DNA of 64,000 nucleotides from Gibbula magus (GCA_936450465.1 OW388289.1:70120420-70184419); one strand, 5' to 3'; numbered from the stretch's first letter, positions 24,241 through 37,140 are shown. The notes: generated by a model not told the origin, from the sequence alone. Translations and numbers: made by a program.

Positions 24241-24769
24241 TACTGCAAAGAGAAGACTACACGGTTTAACTCCCTTTTAGTTGTCCCTATTATTTCATGT
24301 TATTCAGATTAAGGGTAAAGAGGCCAACTAACTTGCCTTAGAGTGAACATATAATATGATTATGATATACATTATAGAGGAGCATTGCTTTAATAACTCG
24401 AAGATGAAAATCAGATTTGATATCACAGTTTTTGCTAAATATCTCTTTTTGTTATCTGATTAAAACAATAAATGCACGTAGATTTAAACCTTACTTGAAA
24501 GTTGCCTGTGACAAACAGACAAAATACAATGAAAGTGAGGCATATTTAACTAATTTGATTCAATACAACTAAGATATATATTCGTATTTTGTTAAGATGT
24601 CAAAAATCAAGAAGATGAAAACTTCAGTCCAAGTTATTTATTTATTATACTAATCTCTACAATTTCACAATTGTTGAGGGGCAAATTCTTGTATCAAACT
24701 AAATTGTCAGCAACAGGGACACATATATCATTTATATTTGCATGAAGATATATATTCAAATTAATATGT

Positions 24770-24796
24770 ATACACACACACACACACACACACACA
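24770..24796. repeat. (CA)n microsatellite
   Basis: About 13 uninterrupted AC/CA dinucleotides. It produces a run of Val-Cys codons in the overlapping minus-strand frame, which is not a gene. Confidence 0.97.
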
Positions 24797-24799
24797 AAT

Positions 24800-25565
24800 A
24801 CATGTATAATGCATATCTGAAAAAATAATATTCTCATGGAGGTCATGGGATGTGACATTAGAATTCTAGCATGCTCGTGGAACCACAGTATGTTTTTTAA
24901 ATGATTATTGAAAATTGAAATCAATACCGTAAACAACTTTAAACTTTTTGTCAAACTTCTTTTCTACATGGATTCGATTTTATTAAGAACATGTTACGAG
25001 TCTGTATCAACACATGTTGAGCAAAAATGTTCGTTAAAATCAGGCCATGCCAACACTGGCACAAACTTCCGACGAGGCCTCAAGCGCTCTACTGAGCGGA
25101 ATAGCATTAAATTAGAATGTCACTCAGTTATAGACAATACGGGATGAATATGACACGAAAATAACTTACACACGAAACACGTTAAAAGTGAGACCATGTG
25201 TGACTGTCGCCGTTGTTGCATATTGCTGCAGGATGTGAAGTTGAGTTGTGTGTGTTGAGATCCTCTTGCAGCATGTAGAGTCTGCAGAAAGTGATGTTGC
25301 ACGTTTTAAATGTTATTGTATGATCACCAAATTTGAGGATTACAACACATCATTACAAAGTCGGTAAAACTCCAGACGCCCAGACAAATATTTGACATCA
25401 TTGAAATCTTCCACAGTCACTCAAGACTTAATGCTCCGATTATTTTCATTATATCCACCCAGAAATTATTCTTCAAACGATAGCCCCGTACTCGTACTCA
25501 TGTTCACGAAAATTCAATAAAATCACCTATCTTCTGTGAATTTTACACGTTTTCATAAATTTCGT
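24800..25565. other. Non-coding spacer between the two copies of repeat pair 3
   Basis: Contains short open frames only. It may be unique sequence separating the two repeat copies. Confidence 0.45.
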
Positions 25566-25569
25566 TATT

Positions 25570-25800
25570 CATGTCTAAACAATGTATATACTTCAGGTGT
25601 AACAATTGGAAAATCCAAGTCATTCGTAATCATATCAATATATCCACCATATTACCAATTGCTGCAAATGATATACCGACGTTCTCATTTGAATGCCACA
25701 TGCATGTAACAGGGTACATTGACTAATTTCATTTATAATTCACAACATCAGAGCGCCCACCGAGAATGCGAGTGGGATGATGTAAGGGACACAACTCTAT
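25570..25800. repeat. Interspersed repeat pair 3, copy 2
   Basis: Partner of 24,045-24,240; longer because of an internal insertion of roughly 40 bases around 25,680-25,720. Ends at the shared GATGTAAGGGACACAACTC block. Confidence 0.75.
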
Positions 25801-25897
25801 TTACAAATGTAAAGCTCGGAAATTACATTCACATTTATATTTGTATAAAATTCACACAAGATTTATCTCCTATTATGTAACAAGTGTAAGAATGATT

Positions 25898-25920
25898 GTG
25901 GCTCATTATACCCCCGACCC
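25898..25920. mobile_element. Solo terminus of the ATACCCCCGAC element family
   Basis: GTGGCTCATTATACCCCCGA followed by C matches the terminal inverted repeats of the 1.25 kb element at 51,575-52,826. Only one end is visible here; no tandem units or second end follow, so this is a truncated copy or a solo end. Confidence 0.55.
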
Positions 25921-27188
25921 GTCATGTGCAATCTTTTTGTGTCATAACACAATAAATTTTACATGATCTAATATAGCTCAATCAGATTAATTCATTTGAA
26001 TATTGTATTTTGTCATCATCAGTGTCCGATTTACCGAAACTCTTGTTGGGGTATGATAACTGCGGAAAAGGTTACACTGTTGAAAATTGTTATATTAATA
26101 CGTACGTACAATACGAAAATTATAACAAAATAGTTTTCGGATGACTTTGAAAAACGTAACAATTTATTTGGTTTGATTTTGATTTGTCTGATGAACATTT
26201 CCAAACAATTACTGTGTTCACACAACTATTTCAATATGTAAAAGTATCTTTACATATCTCGGATGCAGACGCCTCCAACCTGTATACTTGTATACACAGA
26301 TTAAAGTTCACCCTATATAAATCAAAAATAAACTTTCAATCAATTTTTTAACCACGTAATCATGTGGGTTATCCGAAAAGAGATTGTGTCTAAACATCTC
26401 AAATTGAAAGACCATTGTATTATTTTGAATCTGAACGTTAGTAAACATAATATTTTTCAAGTCAAAGCCATTTTACACCTGAATGAGCACGCATGTACCA
26501 ATTCGAGTGCATAATTTCACACTGCAGTTTCGGAAAATCCAAGACACTTTACACGCAATTGTTGTCCGGGCGACACAAGCACCTTCTAAACGATAAAGTT
26601 AGCGGTCAATCAACACACCAATCTTCCACTCGGTTGTACAAACAAATTCAATGAATCACAATGCATGACTTGCATAATTGTACTCAATTTACTAATAATG
26701 TAATCTTGACAGTGAATCATGTACATGTATAAACAAATATTGGATAGAACCATATTTATGTCCAAACTGAAAGCACCAAGCATGGGGGTACCGGGTCATT
26801 ATCTTTGGACTAAAAATAAATTAAAATGCTATCCTTCGTGGAACGTGTACTTTCGGTTTCTGTACATGTATAATGATGTTGCTCAATTCTAATTAAAAAA
26901 ACCTAGTAAGTATGATATAATTGGCTATTGGGGTTGAATATGCAGGTTGAGTGAAATGTTTTGAACAGAAATCAGCACATATCGTATGTTGGCACGTATA
27001 TTTCAGCCAAATACAATTTTATGAAACACAATGGATGTATCTTTAACGCGTGTGACGTCATTTTCAAAAGAGGTTCCGTCACTTGGCCTCTGTAATTTGC
27101 ATATTTATCCGTATATGTCCCAAACGGATATAGAAAATATCCGTTGCCTTTATCCTGCCGATAACACCATTGTATGATAAATATACTT
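25921..27188. other. Non-coding sequence, nothing recognised
   Basis: Short frames only. A perfect TGACGTCA palindrome at about 27,054 is a CRE-like octamer, without other promoter evidence. Confidence 0.45.
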
Positions 27189-27189
27189 A

Positions 27190-27307
27190 CCAGGGCCTCC
27201 CTTCACAAAGCACTAAGGTGATCATAAGTCACTCAGGTAAACATAGTGCAATGTTAAAAATGGGAGTTAAGGTTAACCTTAGGTAAGGTTGTGAAAGAAG
27301 TACCAGG
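27190..27307. mobile_element. MITE-like foldback with CCAGGGCC...TTCACAAAGC ends
   Basis: The left end CCAGGGCCTCCCTTCACAAA and the reverse complement of the right end (CCTGGTACTTCTTTCACAAC) pair with mismatches. Internal AAGGTTAACCTTAGGTAAGG is also palindromic. A related string, CAGGGCCCAGTTTCACAAAG, occurs at 42,019 in tandem copy A. The layout fits a small inverted-repeat DNA element of about 118 bp. Confidence 0.5.
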
Positions 27308-27588
27308 TAAAGTGTATTAGTCTCATGCACCAACAGTTGTCGGAAGTAAAGGAGTAGAGGGTAATTACAATATGTGGAGATCACGTCAATAAATAGTGTT
27401 GTGAGATTTTGGTGAAACCCGCCAAAAATTGATGATTGCAAGTTCATATTGCAAGGGATTGTTTTACAGAATAAGAACCATTCAATGTTTTTGTTTGACA
27501 AAATCACTGACCAATAAAACGCCTAACGAGGAGCACTAAACTACTGATTATTCTTTACATTTGACCTGCAAACAATATTGAAAAAAAA

Positions 27589-28454
27589 GAGTCATGGGCT
27601 CTGTAGCTCATCAGGATTTCATTAATGTACTATCGAAGGTTCAATACTTAAGTTCTCAAGTAATACATTGTTTACAAGCAAAATATATGTTCTTAGATCA
27701 TGACCCCTGTGACCTAGATTAGGGTCACAGAGTCACCAAATCTACAATTTAGAATTCCTATTGTCAAAGGACTCTGCACACAACATTTCAGCTTTATAGA
27801 CACAAGAAAATGAACATAGGTTCTTAAAGTTGTGACCCCTGTGACCCCATTTGGGGTCATGGGGTCAATAAATCTACAATTTAGAATCCCCATTACCCAA
27901 GGAGTCTGCACACAACATTTCAGCTCTCTAGACCTATTGGAACTGGAGAAGAAGATGAAAATAGGTTTTTAAAGTCATGAACCTTGTGACCCTATTTGGG
28001 GTCTCAGTGTCATCAATTTTACAATTAAGAATCCCCATTGGCCAAGGAGTCTGCACACATCTTCTCAGCTCTCTAGATCTTTTGGAACTTGAGAAGAAGA
28101 TGAAAATAGGTTTTTAAGGTTGTGACCCAATTTGGGGTCATGGGGTCACGAAATCTACAATGTAGAATCACCATTACCCGAGGAGTATGCACGCAACTTT
28201 TCAGCTCTCTAGACCTATTGGAACTGGAGAAGTAGATGAACATAGGTTTTTAAGGTTGTGACCCCTGTGACCCCTTTTGGGGTAATGGGGTCACGAAATC
28301 TACAATTTAGAATCCCCGTTACAAAAGGAGTCTGTACATAAAATTTCAGCTCTCTAGAGTCATTGGTTCTGGAGAAGTTTACAGACGGACGGATGGACGG
28401 ACGCTGGACGCTATGCCATGCCATAAGCCCATCGGGCCTCTAGGCCTGATGAGC
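27589..28454 (+). mobile_element. Non-autonomous element with five tandem units and GGAC tail
   Basis: Begins GAGTCATGGGCTCTGTAGCT and ends GGCCTGATGAGC. GCTCATCAGG (27,606-27,615) and CCTGATGAGC (28,445-28,454) are perfect 10 bp inverted repeats. The middle holds five tandem units, then a GGACGGACGG-type tract at 28,384-28,410 and a terminal GCCCATCGGGC hairpin. This architecture matches that published for bivalve pearl-type and other Helitron/Helentron-associated non-autonomous elements; family membership here is inference. A truncated relative lies at 55,465 in tandem copy B. Confidence 0.75.
27700..28375 (+). repeat. Tandem array, 5 units of about 132-145 bp
   Basis: Anchored on TCTACAATTTAGAAT at 27,741, 27,873, 28,018, 28,154 and 28,299 (spacings 132, 145, 136 and 145). 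Each unit carries a TGACCCCTGTGACCCC...GGGGTCA foldback and an ATTTCAGCTCTCTAGACCTA block. Unit lengths vary by small indels in the AGAAGATGAAAATAGG segment. Units 3 to 5 are closer to each other than unit 1 is to the rest. Confidence 0.93.
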
Positions 28455-28459
28455 AAAAA

Positions 28460-29970
28460 ATGGAAATGTGAATGGGAAATATCTTGACTATTGAAAACTG
28501 CAAACAAGACTGTATGCAGCTTTTGAAGATACCTTACTTACAAAATGATGAATTAGTCTTTACTTAGATATACTATCTGTAACATCACATATATTTTTAA
28601 TATACAGTATAAGCTGTCTGGTACAATATACATAGCGTTGGGGTATTTGCTCCTCACATTTTATGTAAAATCTTAATATTGCCGATATCCTAGTTCAGGC
28701 AGATTGAATGCATTAATTAATTATAAAATAAATTTGTATAAATGCATGATGACATGAGATATAATATTACCAACAGAATTCCAATGACTTTATATATATA
28801 TATATGACTTTTACAGCAGACATGCAACCGGCTGTATTAAAACGGATACATTGTGATTAATATTGATTGGTCAGACAATACAAGCAAGGGGCCAGGGGTC
28901 GGTGTAAATGTCTGTAAACTCTGTGGGCAGTACCTTATTCCGGACTTTTTTTCGCCGGGATATAATGGGTTGCTTAGGGATATTTAGATATATTATTTCA
29001 AAACAAATGATAGTTAGATACCTTGATAACTAGCCTGATTGACGGTTGTTGCCTTCATACGTCTATTGTCTTCGGAACTTTTCTTTGTTCAAGTTGCTGT
29101 TGTTGGTCTCTCTTTAGCAATTTCTTCTGTAGACGCAGTAATGTGTCTTTCCAGTCCAGCGTACACATATCTCTTTGTGTAATTTTCCTCTTATATGATG
29201 TCATATTTTGTTTGCATTCAGCAAGTTTAATATTGGTCTATTTGACACGTTTGACACGTCAAAGACTTGAATACTGTATTTCCGGTATTCTATAATTCCA
29301 GGAGATAGTTATGGCAGTATCGGAACTGCCTATTTATGTCAAGTTAAATTAATCGTATCAACTAGAATTTAGGATTCCTCGGTGAGTAACATAAACAGCC
29401 TTGTTTTATACCCAGTATTAACATGATACATTGCTCAATTTTTCTAAATTGAGGCGCACGTAAAATATGTAATTTGAGACCGTATTTAGCTAACGCCTTT
29501 GTGATTGGTGACTTTTGTGTTGAGAAATGTTAGTAAACGTGAGAGAAGTCGTTAGAAGACGATTGAAATTTTGGTACAAAAACTAATCGCATTGAAGCGT
29601 GCATGCATAGCGTGACTTCATAACAAACATATTCACAACACCAATTTCCAAAGGAAAATATTTGACATAAATTTGATGGTTCTCTGTCACCCAAGGAGTA
29701 ATGATACGTCCCAACCATCATATCTATCAAGGGATTAATATATGCAAACTTTGTCCCCATTTGCACGAAGAATCGACGTCATCACCTACATCTTCATTTA
29801 TTTACATGTATTGACACTATCCGCTATTCAATTTGCCCTTACCGCCAGAGAATGTCTTCTGTTAATTCTTTACCAATACATGTCCTCCATTTAATCAGGC
29901 TAAAAGCAGTAAAAGTAGTACCAGCAGTGTGACGTAAAATTCTAATTGTTTGTTTTTTCATAAATCATCG
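28460..29970. other. Non-coding sequence, nothing recognised
   Basis: A 90-codon Cys/Ser/Phe-rich frame at 29,023-29,295 begins at ATA rather than ATG, has a low-complexity hydrophobic composition and no family motif, so I do not call it a gene. Confidence 0.5.
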
Positions 29971-29974
29971 ATTT

Positions 29975-30490
29975 TAAATACTCGTCTTTCCCATACACTT
30001 TTACAACTGGGTTGTATATACTGGACAAAATAAGTAGGAACAATAAGATGCTTTATGATCAATATTACATCAAATAATGTAAGTCAAGTAATGAATACAT
30101 CAGTATTTATAATTTCAAAATTTCAAAATACCTAATTAATTTTGTTCAGTATATATGCAGCTTTCGGCTGAATTACACGATACACACACATTTTATTTTC
30201 ATACTGCAATATATAAACCGTCTCTTCGTTGTCTGGTTTCATTTTCGTAAAAAAAAATGTTCATTGATCTACTTGACTTCTTGTCCTCTGACGTAATATC
30301 TGATATATTGAGGGAACTGCTTAATCGTTCTTTCATCTAGTTTTCAACAATTTGCATATATAATGTGGTATTCGAGGTCCATGTATTTAAATCGCTTAAT
30401 GCTTTTATTTTAAAAAACTTGACTGATATACACAAACTTGCTGTAAGAGCTTGACAAATGCCACTCTGCATACATAATAGATTTACAAGA
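29975..30490. repeat. Direct repeat pair 4, copy 1 (interrupted by a MITE)
   Basis: Matches 30,491-30,860 in direct orientation. Shared blocks include TTCATTGATCTACT (30,260 / 30,646), GACGTAATAT / AACGTAATAT, AATCG.TCTTTCATC and TTGACAAATGCCACTCTGCA / TTGACAAATGTCAGTTTGCA. The offset is about 386 bases to the right of the MITE and about 507 to its left; the difference is the inserted element. Family unknown. Confidence 0.8.
30017..30153. mobile_element. 137 bp MITE with mariner-like ends and TA target duplication
   Basis: The left end TATACTGGACAAAAT and the right end ATTTTGTTCAGTATA are inverted repeats matching at 14 of 15 positions. TA dinucleotides flank both sides (30,015-30,016 and 30,154-30,155). 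The paralogous sequence at about 30,520 (GGATATGCTTTCGG against GGTTGTA...TATGCAGCTTTCGG) lacks the insert and serves as an empty site. The TA target and size suggest a non-autonomous Tc1/mariner-type element. Confidence 0.85.
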
Positions 30491-30860
30491 TTCGTCATTC
30501 TCATACACCTTATAACAAGGATATGCTTTCGGAAGCAACTTACAATATGTTGCTCTTAGTTGGAAGTGTCATTTATTTTAACCACATTTTAAACTACATC
30601 ACCCTTGTCTTCTTTCGATTCTATTTATACTCTCGTAACTTAGTTTTCATTGATCTACTGGCGGCCTCGTGTCCTAAACGTAATATTTTATATTTTAAGA
30701 GAAATCGCTTAATCGATCTTTCATCAAATTATCAACATTTGGCACATCATTGGCCAAGCAAGGTCCCTGTATCACTTTAGGTTTTATTTTCAATAATCGT
30801 GACTAAAATACGCAAACATGTTGTAAGACGTTGACAAATGTCAGTTTGCATCAGTCACGC
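30491..30860. repeat. Direct repeat pair 4, copy 2 (uninterrupted)
   Basis: Continuous partner of 29,975-30,490 without the MITE. Overlapping short frames (for example 30,523-30,780) have no recognisable motif. Confidence 0.8.
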
Positions 30861-31674
30861 CTGTTCAAGTAAATTAGAACCTCTTTCATGTTTATTTTAC
30901 TCGATCAACTCAAATTGTATTGATCAGTTCAACATGTCGTGTCTGACATTCAACCATGAGTTGATATTTGCTTGAGATGAATGTCCGCTTTAATAATTTA
31001 ATCTCTTTTTATGTCAAGTGGAATGACAAGTGCGATTCATTCCTTGAGTATTTTATGAGATCGATGCGTGTTGTTTAATGTTCATTAACCCTTTCGTGAA
31101 GAAATATTCTGGAGACTGGAAACACACGGAAGCTGTGTCCTACGATAAACGCATTAAAGAGTCATCAGGTATGTTGATAGAGATACCGAATTAAACAAAA
31201 TATCTATCTCATTGAAATATATACCTAATATATCTAATTTTCCGCAGATTTTTTCTACTCAAAATAAGTGGAGAAATTTCAGTAATTAGTAAAGGTGTTT
31301 TCCGGTCTAAATATAGATCAATTATATTATTTTCAAGCGCAAACCATTGTGGTCTAACACACACACTGTAAACAAACAAGCAAAAAAGAAACATGGTTTA
31401 TGAGTACATCAAAATTTTGAAACATACATTTATTGGCGTTTATTTATTTACCATTTCATTCAATTATGTAGCTCCTGCAGATTTTGAAATAGAAATGTTA
31501 ACTAGGTATTTTGCTGTAATTATAATGTGTAATCAATGAGAATATACACATAATATGTCTCATAGTATGCTGGTATAATCACAATAGAAGTTTCATTTAA
31601 AAAGGTAAAATGTCAATAATTTGTATAATTCACAGGACAGTTAGAAACATGTTAATGTAACAATCGTCACATTC

Positions 31675-31812
31675 TGTAATGTGTGACAAGGACCGACATC
31701 AGTCGATCCACACGAGATTTTCATTAGTTGCTATGGCGACTTGTGAAATTGACAAGGTCGCGTGCCTCGAAAACGCTTGTTGTTGTGTAGTACGTTTTAT
31801 GCAATAAAGGGA
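31675..31812 (+). repeat. Interspersed repeat shared with the tandem units
   Basis: CAATCGTCACA, GTGACAAGG, then AGTTGCTATGGCGACTTGTG, TTGACAAGG, CCTCGAAAACGCTTGTT and an ATGCAATAAAGG signal. The same order occurs at 44,560-44,700 and 57,655-57,780 (TTGCTGTAGCGACAGTG, AGTGACAAGC, TCTCGAAAACC). A TGACAAGG...CTCGAAAAC arrangement faintly resembles a decayed hammerhead, but the core is not intact. It links the left flank to the tandem array by shared repeat content. Confidence 0.55.
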
Positions 31813-31814
31813 CT

Positions 31815-33858
31815 TCTGTTTATATGATGTCAGATACTCTTGACGCGATCTTTTCTTTAGAAATTGATGTCAAAAGTAGGTTTTCAAATTTTGTTTTAAT
31901 TTTTTGAAACACTAACATATTATATGGTTCTTTAAGTATTAAGTGTTTATTCCAAAAACAGAATGAGATAAATTTCCTTCTTCTGTGAGACATAAGAATA
32001 ACATGCTGTGTATTCCATTCAATTTAAGTAGAACATGAGAAGATATATTCATGCCATCAGTCACACACATTTAGATCTGAGAGATCGACTAACTACAAAT
32101 GCAGATATTTGTTGAAAACACACAATGAAAACATTTCTAAGATAGCAAAAAGTAGATTATATTTGCAAAGTTTATAAATAGTTGGCAAATAGTTTTTTTT
32201 CTGATATCGATTGGACCAAAAATGACCTTTATCTTATATATAGTGAATTGACGGAATACCCCGAAGTGTTGCAATGGCTTTTCATGAATTCCGATACTAT
32301 CCTTTGAAAATATATATAACTAATACCTTAATCAATGGAAATAACTGTTATATTATTATTTTATTTCAGAATTTCCAAACCAAAATAGAGGCATTGGCTC
32401 TGTGACCAATATACACAGTATAGTTGTCAGAGGGTTGGACGTTTATAAGCCATATTTCGAAAGGTATCTGTACACAGCATTTCAGGTTTCTAAGACTTCT
32501 AGTTCTTAAACCGAACATATAACATGTGGAAATCGATTTGTTTTGACGATTTACCCCGGTGGCATACTACTTTTCGTAACGATTATGATCTAGCATACAG
32601 CCTAAAAGTAGATTTGTTTGTGGGGGTGACAACCTTTATTACCATGAGTGTATTAAATCCTAAACCGTCCTAGTCAGGAAGCCGTCTAAAAATTATCAAT
32701 TTTATTTCAGCGTGTGAATAGCAATACCTGTAGGTTTTGTTTTCTGCTCAAATATGCAACCTTTATTGAATACTTTATCTAATGCATGACGGGTAAAAAA
32801 AGTCAAAATTATGCATTGTCTGAGGGGGGAACGGAGAAATGACTTATTTTCAATTCGTTTATTTTTATCCAACCGGGATGTTATACTATTAAAATCTAAT
32901 AACACTATTAAGAGAAAGAATATCAAGCACGTTTTACAGAAACATGAACAATTTTATCGTTTTAAGGATATTCTAAAGGATTATTCGCTGACAAGCATAT
33001 TTTAGATATACGTGCACAGTTGAATAAACAAACGAATTCAGAAGTAACAAATAATAGGGGTCACCGAACTTTTTTTAGGATCACTTTAACGTCAGTTTTT
33101 AAATTACCGATTGCAACGTAAACACGCTGTTATGACAGTTTTGATCAGTTCAAGTGTAACTTTGAATACCTATTTATTTAACGGTAGGTGACAGTAACTT
33201 CTTGTGGAATAGTTAACATCCGTTTCGGTAAACTAAAGCGCTTTGCCCTATTGTAAGCGCAAAGGCATATCCCCACACTGTTAACAGTGTACAAAACGAA
33301 ATAATGCTGCCGGAGAAAGTAGATTTTTAATGCTGTTTCTAGGACATGCTTTGTAAAGAGGTATCTACAAAGTCGTAGATCAGAGTGTTTATTGTTGTAT
33401 GTTTATGTATGGTCAAGTACATTTGGGCTTTTGAAATCACTTTTTCAAATGGTTTTTTGTAAGAATGTTTTTTAATTTAACTTAACAATTCATAAAATGT
33501 AGAAATTTGATTATAAAAAAGGATGTCGACATGAATAACCGTCTTGGACTTAAATTTGTTGACGTGTCTTAAAACAAACCACCTCTTTTGATTTGATAAC
33601 CATGCATGGCCAATTGTTACCATCGTTTCTTAACATTAATCTACAATTAATAAGAAATTATTTCATTCCATTAGATAGTGCCATAGTTTATATATTTATT
33701 GACACAAAATAGTTCAAATGTTTTTTCACTTGAAAATATTAGATCTGTTTATATTGAATAAAGTATCGGGCCAAACCGGGTTACTGGTGTGAAGTTATTT
33801 GATTTTCGAGGAGGATGGTGTCTGCTGGCGTGTTAAATTACACTTGTGACGCCATCCA
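31815..33858. other. Non-coding sequence, nothing recognised
   Basis: AT-rich, with short frames only. It ends at the left border of tandem copy A, where homology to copies B and C begins within CTCTGCTCACTTA. Confidence 0.5.
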
Positions 33859-34470
33859 AATGTTCTCTGCTCACTTACCTTTCAATCATTGACAGTTGCA
33901 CACTACATGTATATCTACACTTTAGTTCAAAGTTTTTAAAGCACATTTATTTATTAAGTAATACTCTGAATCTATTGCTTCTTACTTTGGAACGGATTAT
34001 TACAGGGAATGAGACTAAGGTTAACCTGCCTGAACTTCAATCTGAGAACCACCAGCTCATGCAAACATCTCATTAAACCGATACAGAAACATAATCAAAT
34101 CCGGGCTTGAGATCAGAGGGAATGACGTACATAAAATGTCAAACGTTGGCTAGAGACTGCCTGTATAAACAATCTATTGATTAAACCTTGGTTTTTGGGA
34201 ACTGGTACCGAAGTAACCACAGCAAACAATTTATTCACTTTTAAGAATCAATTAATTAAGTATTGTAATATATGTTATTTCCACAAAAATGTTGCATAAT
34301 GGTCTTGTCTTCACTTAAAGACAGGAAACTATATTTCAATGTGAATAGCAATTAATAGCATAGTATCAATTTGGGTACTCTGTGTTATGTGAAAAGGGTG
34401 ATATTAAGTCAAATTGTAATTTGCAATGTGTAAATCCCACTTTTTACACCAGGGAACCAAAGACTATCAA

Positions 34471-34504
34471 GATGTTTCGGAGTATGTATTTACTCCTTCA
34501 TTTG
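34471..34504 (-). ncRNA. Hammerhead-like motif, copy A (core mutated)
   Basis: On the minus strand: CAAATGA (expected CTGANGA), stem II GGAG...CTCC across TAAATACATA, then GAAACATC. The two core changes relative to copy C would be expected to abolish cleavage. Confidence 0.45.
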
Positions 34505-37140
34505 GTACAGCATATACTCTGAAACTGTGTCTGTTCATAGTAAAGAAGGTGTTTCAGCTACTACTCTTCAAACGAGCCCTTCAATAGATTGACAGAAATC
34601 ATTTATCAAAACAAACATTTTAAGCCAGGCATGCTTTTCAACTATTGAGACAATGTTTTCTTGGAACATATTTAACTTTGCTTCATATTTGGCTTATTTT
34701 TGTTATTTCATGCAACATATTAAATTATCTAAATCTCGAATACTAACAAATAAGATGACGTCGAAAAACTGTTGTCTTATTATGTAGTCAACCTGTAAAT
34801 GCTCTCTTGAGACGTGTATGGTTTATTATTTGATACCATTGACCATGAAAACAATGCTTGTCACCAATTCTCTTTTTAACAAAATGTATACAATATATAT
34901 TCTATCATTTACATATTCACGTGGAAACCTTAGTAATTATATACGTTTGGATTACTGAAAGGTCGCTCTCTGTGTACGAAGTGAAAGGGAAAACGATATC
35001 AATTAATGAGTGGCCAAAATACCAACATTGAGTTCTTATTGGAAAACATAATCAAGAGCGAAATAACACTGCCAGAAACCATTATCGACCAATATCACAG
35101 AACTCAATAGTGGTTAAAGAAGGAAGGATGAGATGTGGGGTTTACACGCCGTTTTCAAGATTGTATCACTTTTCCATAGCTCCTTGTAAGATGAAAGCCT
35201 TTTGCCGATTTGGGTAATGTTTTTGCGGGGTAATCTACGAGTGCAAAATGTCGGGCTCAGTAACAAAACTACAGTCAAACTACAGGCGGGAGTTTGTGAT
35301 CCGTGCTCACTTTTGGCCTGTTGGATACATTTAGTTTACTGTTTAAAATAAACTTTTCTTAAAATGTGACCACTTATACCACAGAACACATTTATCCAAA
35401 TTAGAATATTGAAGAAATAAATATATCAATAAACAATCATAAGGCTTGTCATTAATTTTTATCTGAAATAATTGAATTTCATGACACTCCATGTCAGATA
35501 ATCGCTTATCGCTGTATTAATGAATTACGGATATATGCGATTCATCATTCATTTAACGAAATGATTGTGTTCATTGATTTCGTTGAAATGTGTGCTTCGA
35601 ATACTATTTTGACATATACATGTAGGTAAGTAACGGTTATAACCTTTGTTTTAATTAAGCTTTTACTAGATTTAAAACCCAAAAAAATTGAAATATTAAA
35701 TGTTTCTCCCGATGTTTCAGAAGATCGGAGCCAACCAAGCCACCAAGGAAAATAACTGAAACACATAATCTACACAGTTACCTAACACTACAAATACATG
35801 TAATTGCCTGACTGGCTGCTTGCCAACCTATCGTCTTTTAATGTAATCGTACCCCGCTGCAAGTGAGTGAAATTTTGATTGTTCACGGATATGTTAGTGA
35901 TGTTATATCTTGAATGCAGGCTATAATTTGTTATCCTGAGCTCCTAATCCTCTCCTTTCACAAATTAAATTTTGGTGCACCCTAACCCCTTAAACGCTGC
36001 AACGAGGTTACCTCAAAGAAACTTTAATCAAATAGTCATTATCAATAATTAGTGTTATATAATTATTTTTGTTTAAGTGTCCAGAAATGAAAACGCCATT
36101 GAGTACATTTCAAGGGAAGTTTAAATAGGCATTTAAACTCTAAACCAAGGAAGAGTTCTCTTCAGAACAATAGCAGAGGAGATTTGAATAACTCAACATC
36201 AAACCATCAGTCTACCACCTACCAGTCCTTCGATTCCTTTCACTAACCTGTCGACTCAAGTTCAGGAAATTGATTTTTAATGAAGCTGAAATCAATAAGA
36301 TAGGATTATAAAATTGTATTGGTATTCAAAACGCGAATATTCTAAGGAAAGCTAGTAACTCTTAATTCCGTTTTCATGGCAGGATGCTAAGTTATTCTGA
36401 AGAAAGGAAATATCAAGTTGCAGATTGAATTAAAAAAGGTAATTTTGTATTCACATAGAAACGCCATGGAAATTAGATTGAGCGTATGGATCTCCAATAG
36501 GTTAAAACTCTTTATTTCAGAGGTCTTATTCTGTACGTGTACATTCATGATTCCTAAAAATGTCATTGATATTTCCGTTTGGAGGATTTTTAGTTCCTTT
36601 GAAACACAATGACCAGTCCAACTACATCTTCTTAGGAATGGTAACGTTTATATTCTCACAACGATATATACTTCTCATACATTTGTATAAACAAATTTAT
36701 TTCCAAGAATGAAATGAAAATGATACGTTTATCAAGGGGATACATTCTGGATTATTACCACAGAAGTCGAGCATCCTGGTACACTCGATAAACTCATTGT
36801 TTCAAGATGAACTGCTATGTGCTCCTTGAATAGACGAAATGTAAATGGAATATGAATCGTGAGATCTACAACATTTCAGCAACTTCACATTAACAATAGA
36901 AGTACAACTTATATTTTAGATCCGTGTTTTTGTTCAATATCAAACTTGAAGAAGATCCTATCTTACATTTGTTCTTCAACATTAAATTCAAGAAAAGTAA
37001 GAATATAAATGTCGAATCTCAGAGACTTCATTCAATGAATATCCTTTGGTTTATGTCATTATTCTCTGACCCACAGATATGGATATTAAAATACCAACAA
37101 ACCTCTTTCAACTGATTTCATATGCACTACACACTAATCA
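34505..37140. other. Copy A unit interior, no gene recognised
   Basis: Sequence shared with copies B and C. A short peptide frame around 35,100-35,190 (MRCGVY.PFSR region in B and C) stays open over about 20-25 codons in B and C, but flanking frames differ between copies. I regard it as chance rather than a conserved exon. Confidence 0.5.

Noticed and set aside
24694..24954. Minus-strand 86-codon frame with a Val-Cys run
   Set aside because: The run is the (CA)n microsatellite at 24,770-24,796.
29023..29295. 90-codon Cys/Ser-rich hydrophobic frame as a membrane protein
   Set aside because: It has a non-ATG start, low-complexity composition and no motif or neighbouring exon; consistent with chance in T-rich DNA.
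33970..34076. Short frame ending ...NETKVNLPELQ, open in all three units, as a conserved exon
   Set aside because: It stays open in A, B and C, but copy C carries several amino-acid changes, and the minus strand is open as well. About 35 codons are too few to claim selection by eye.
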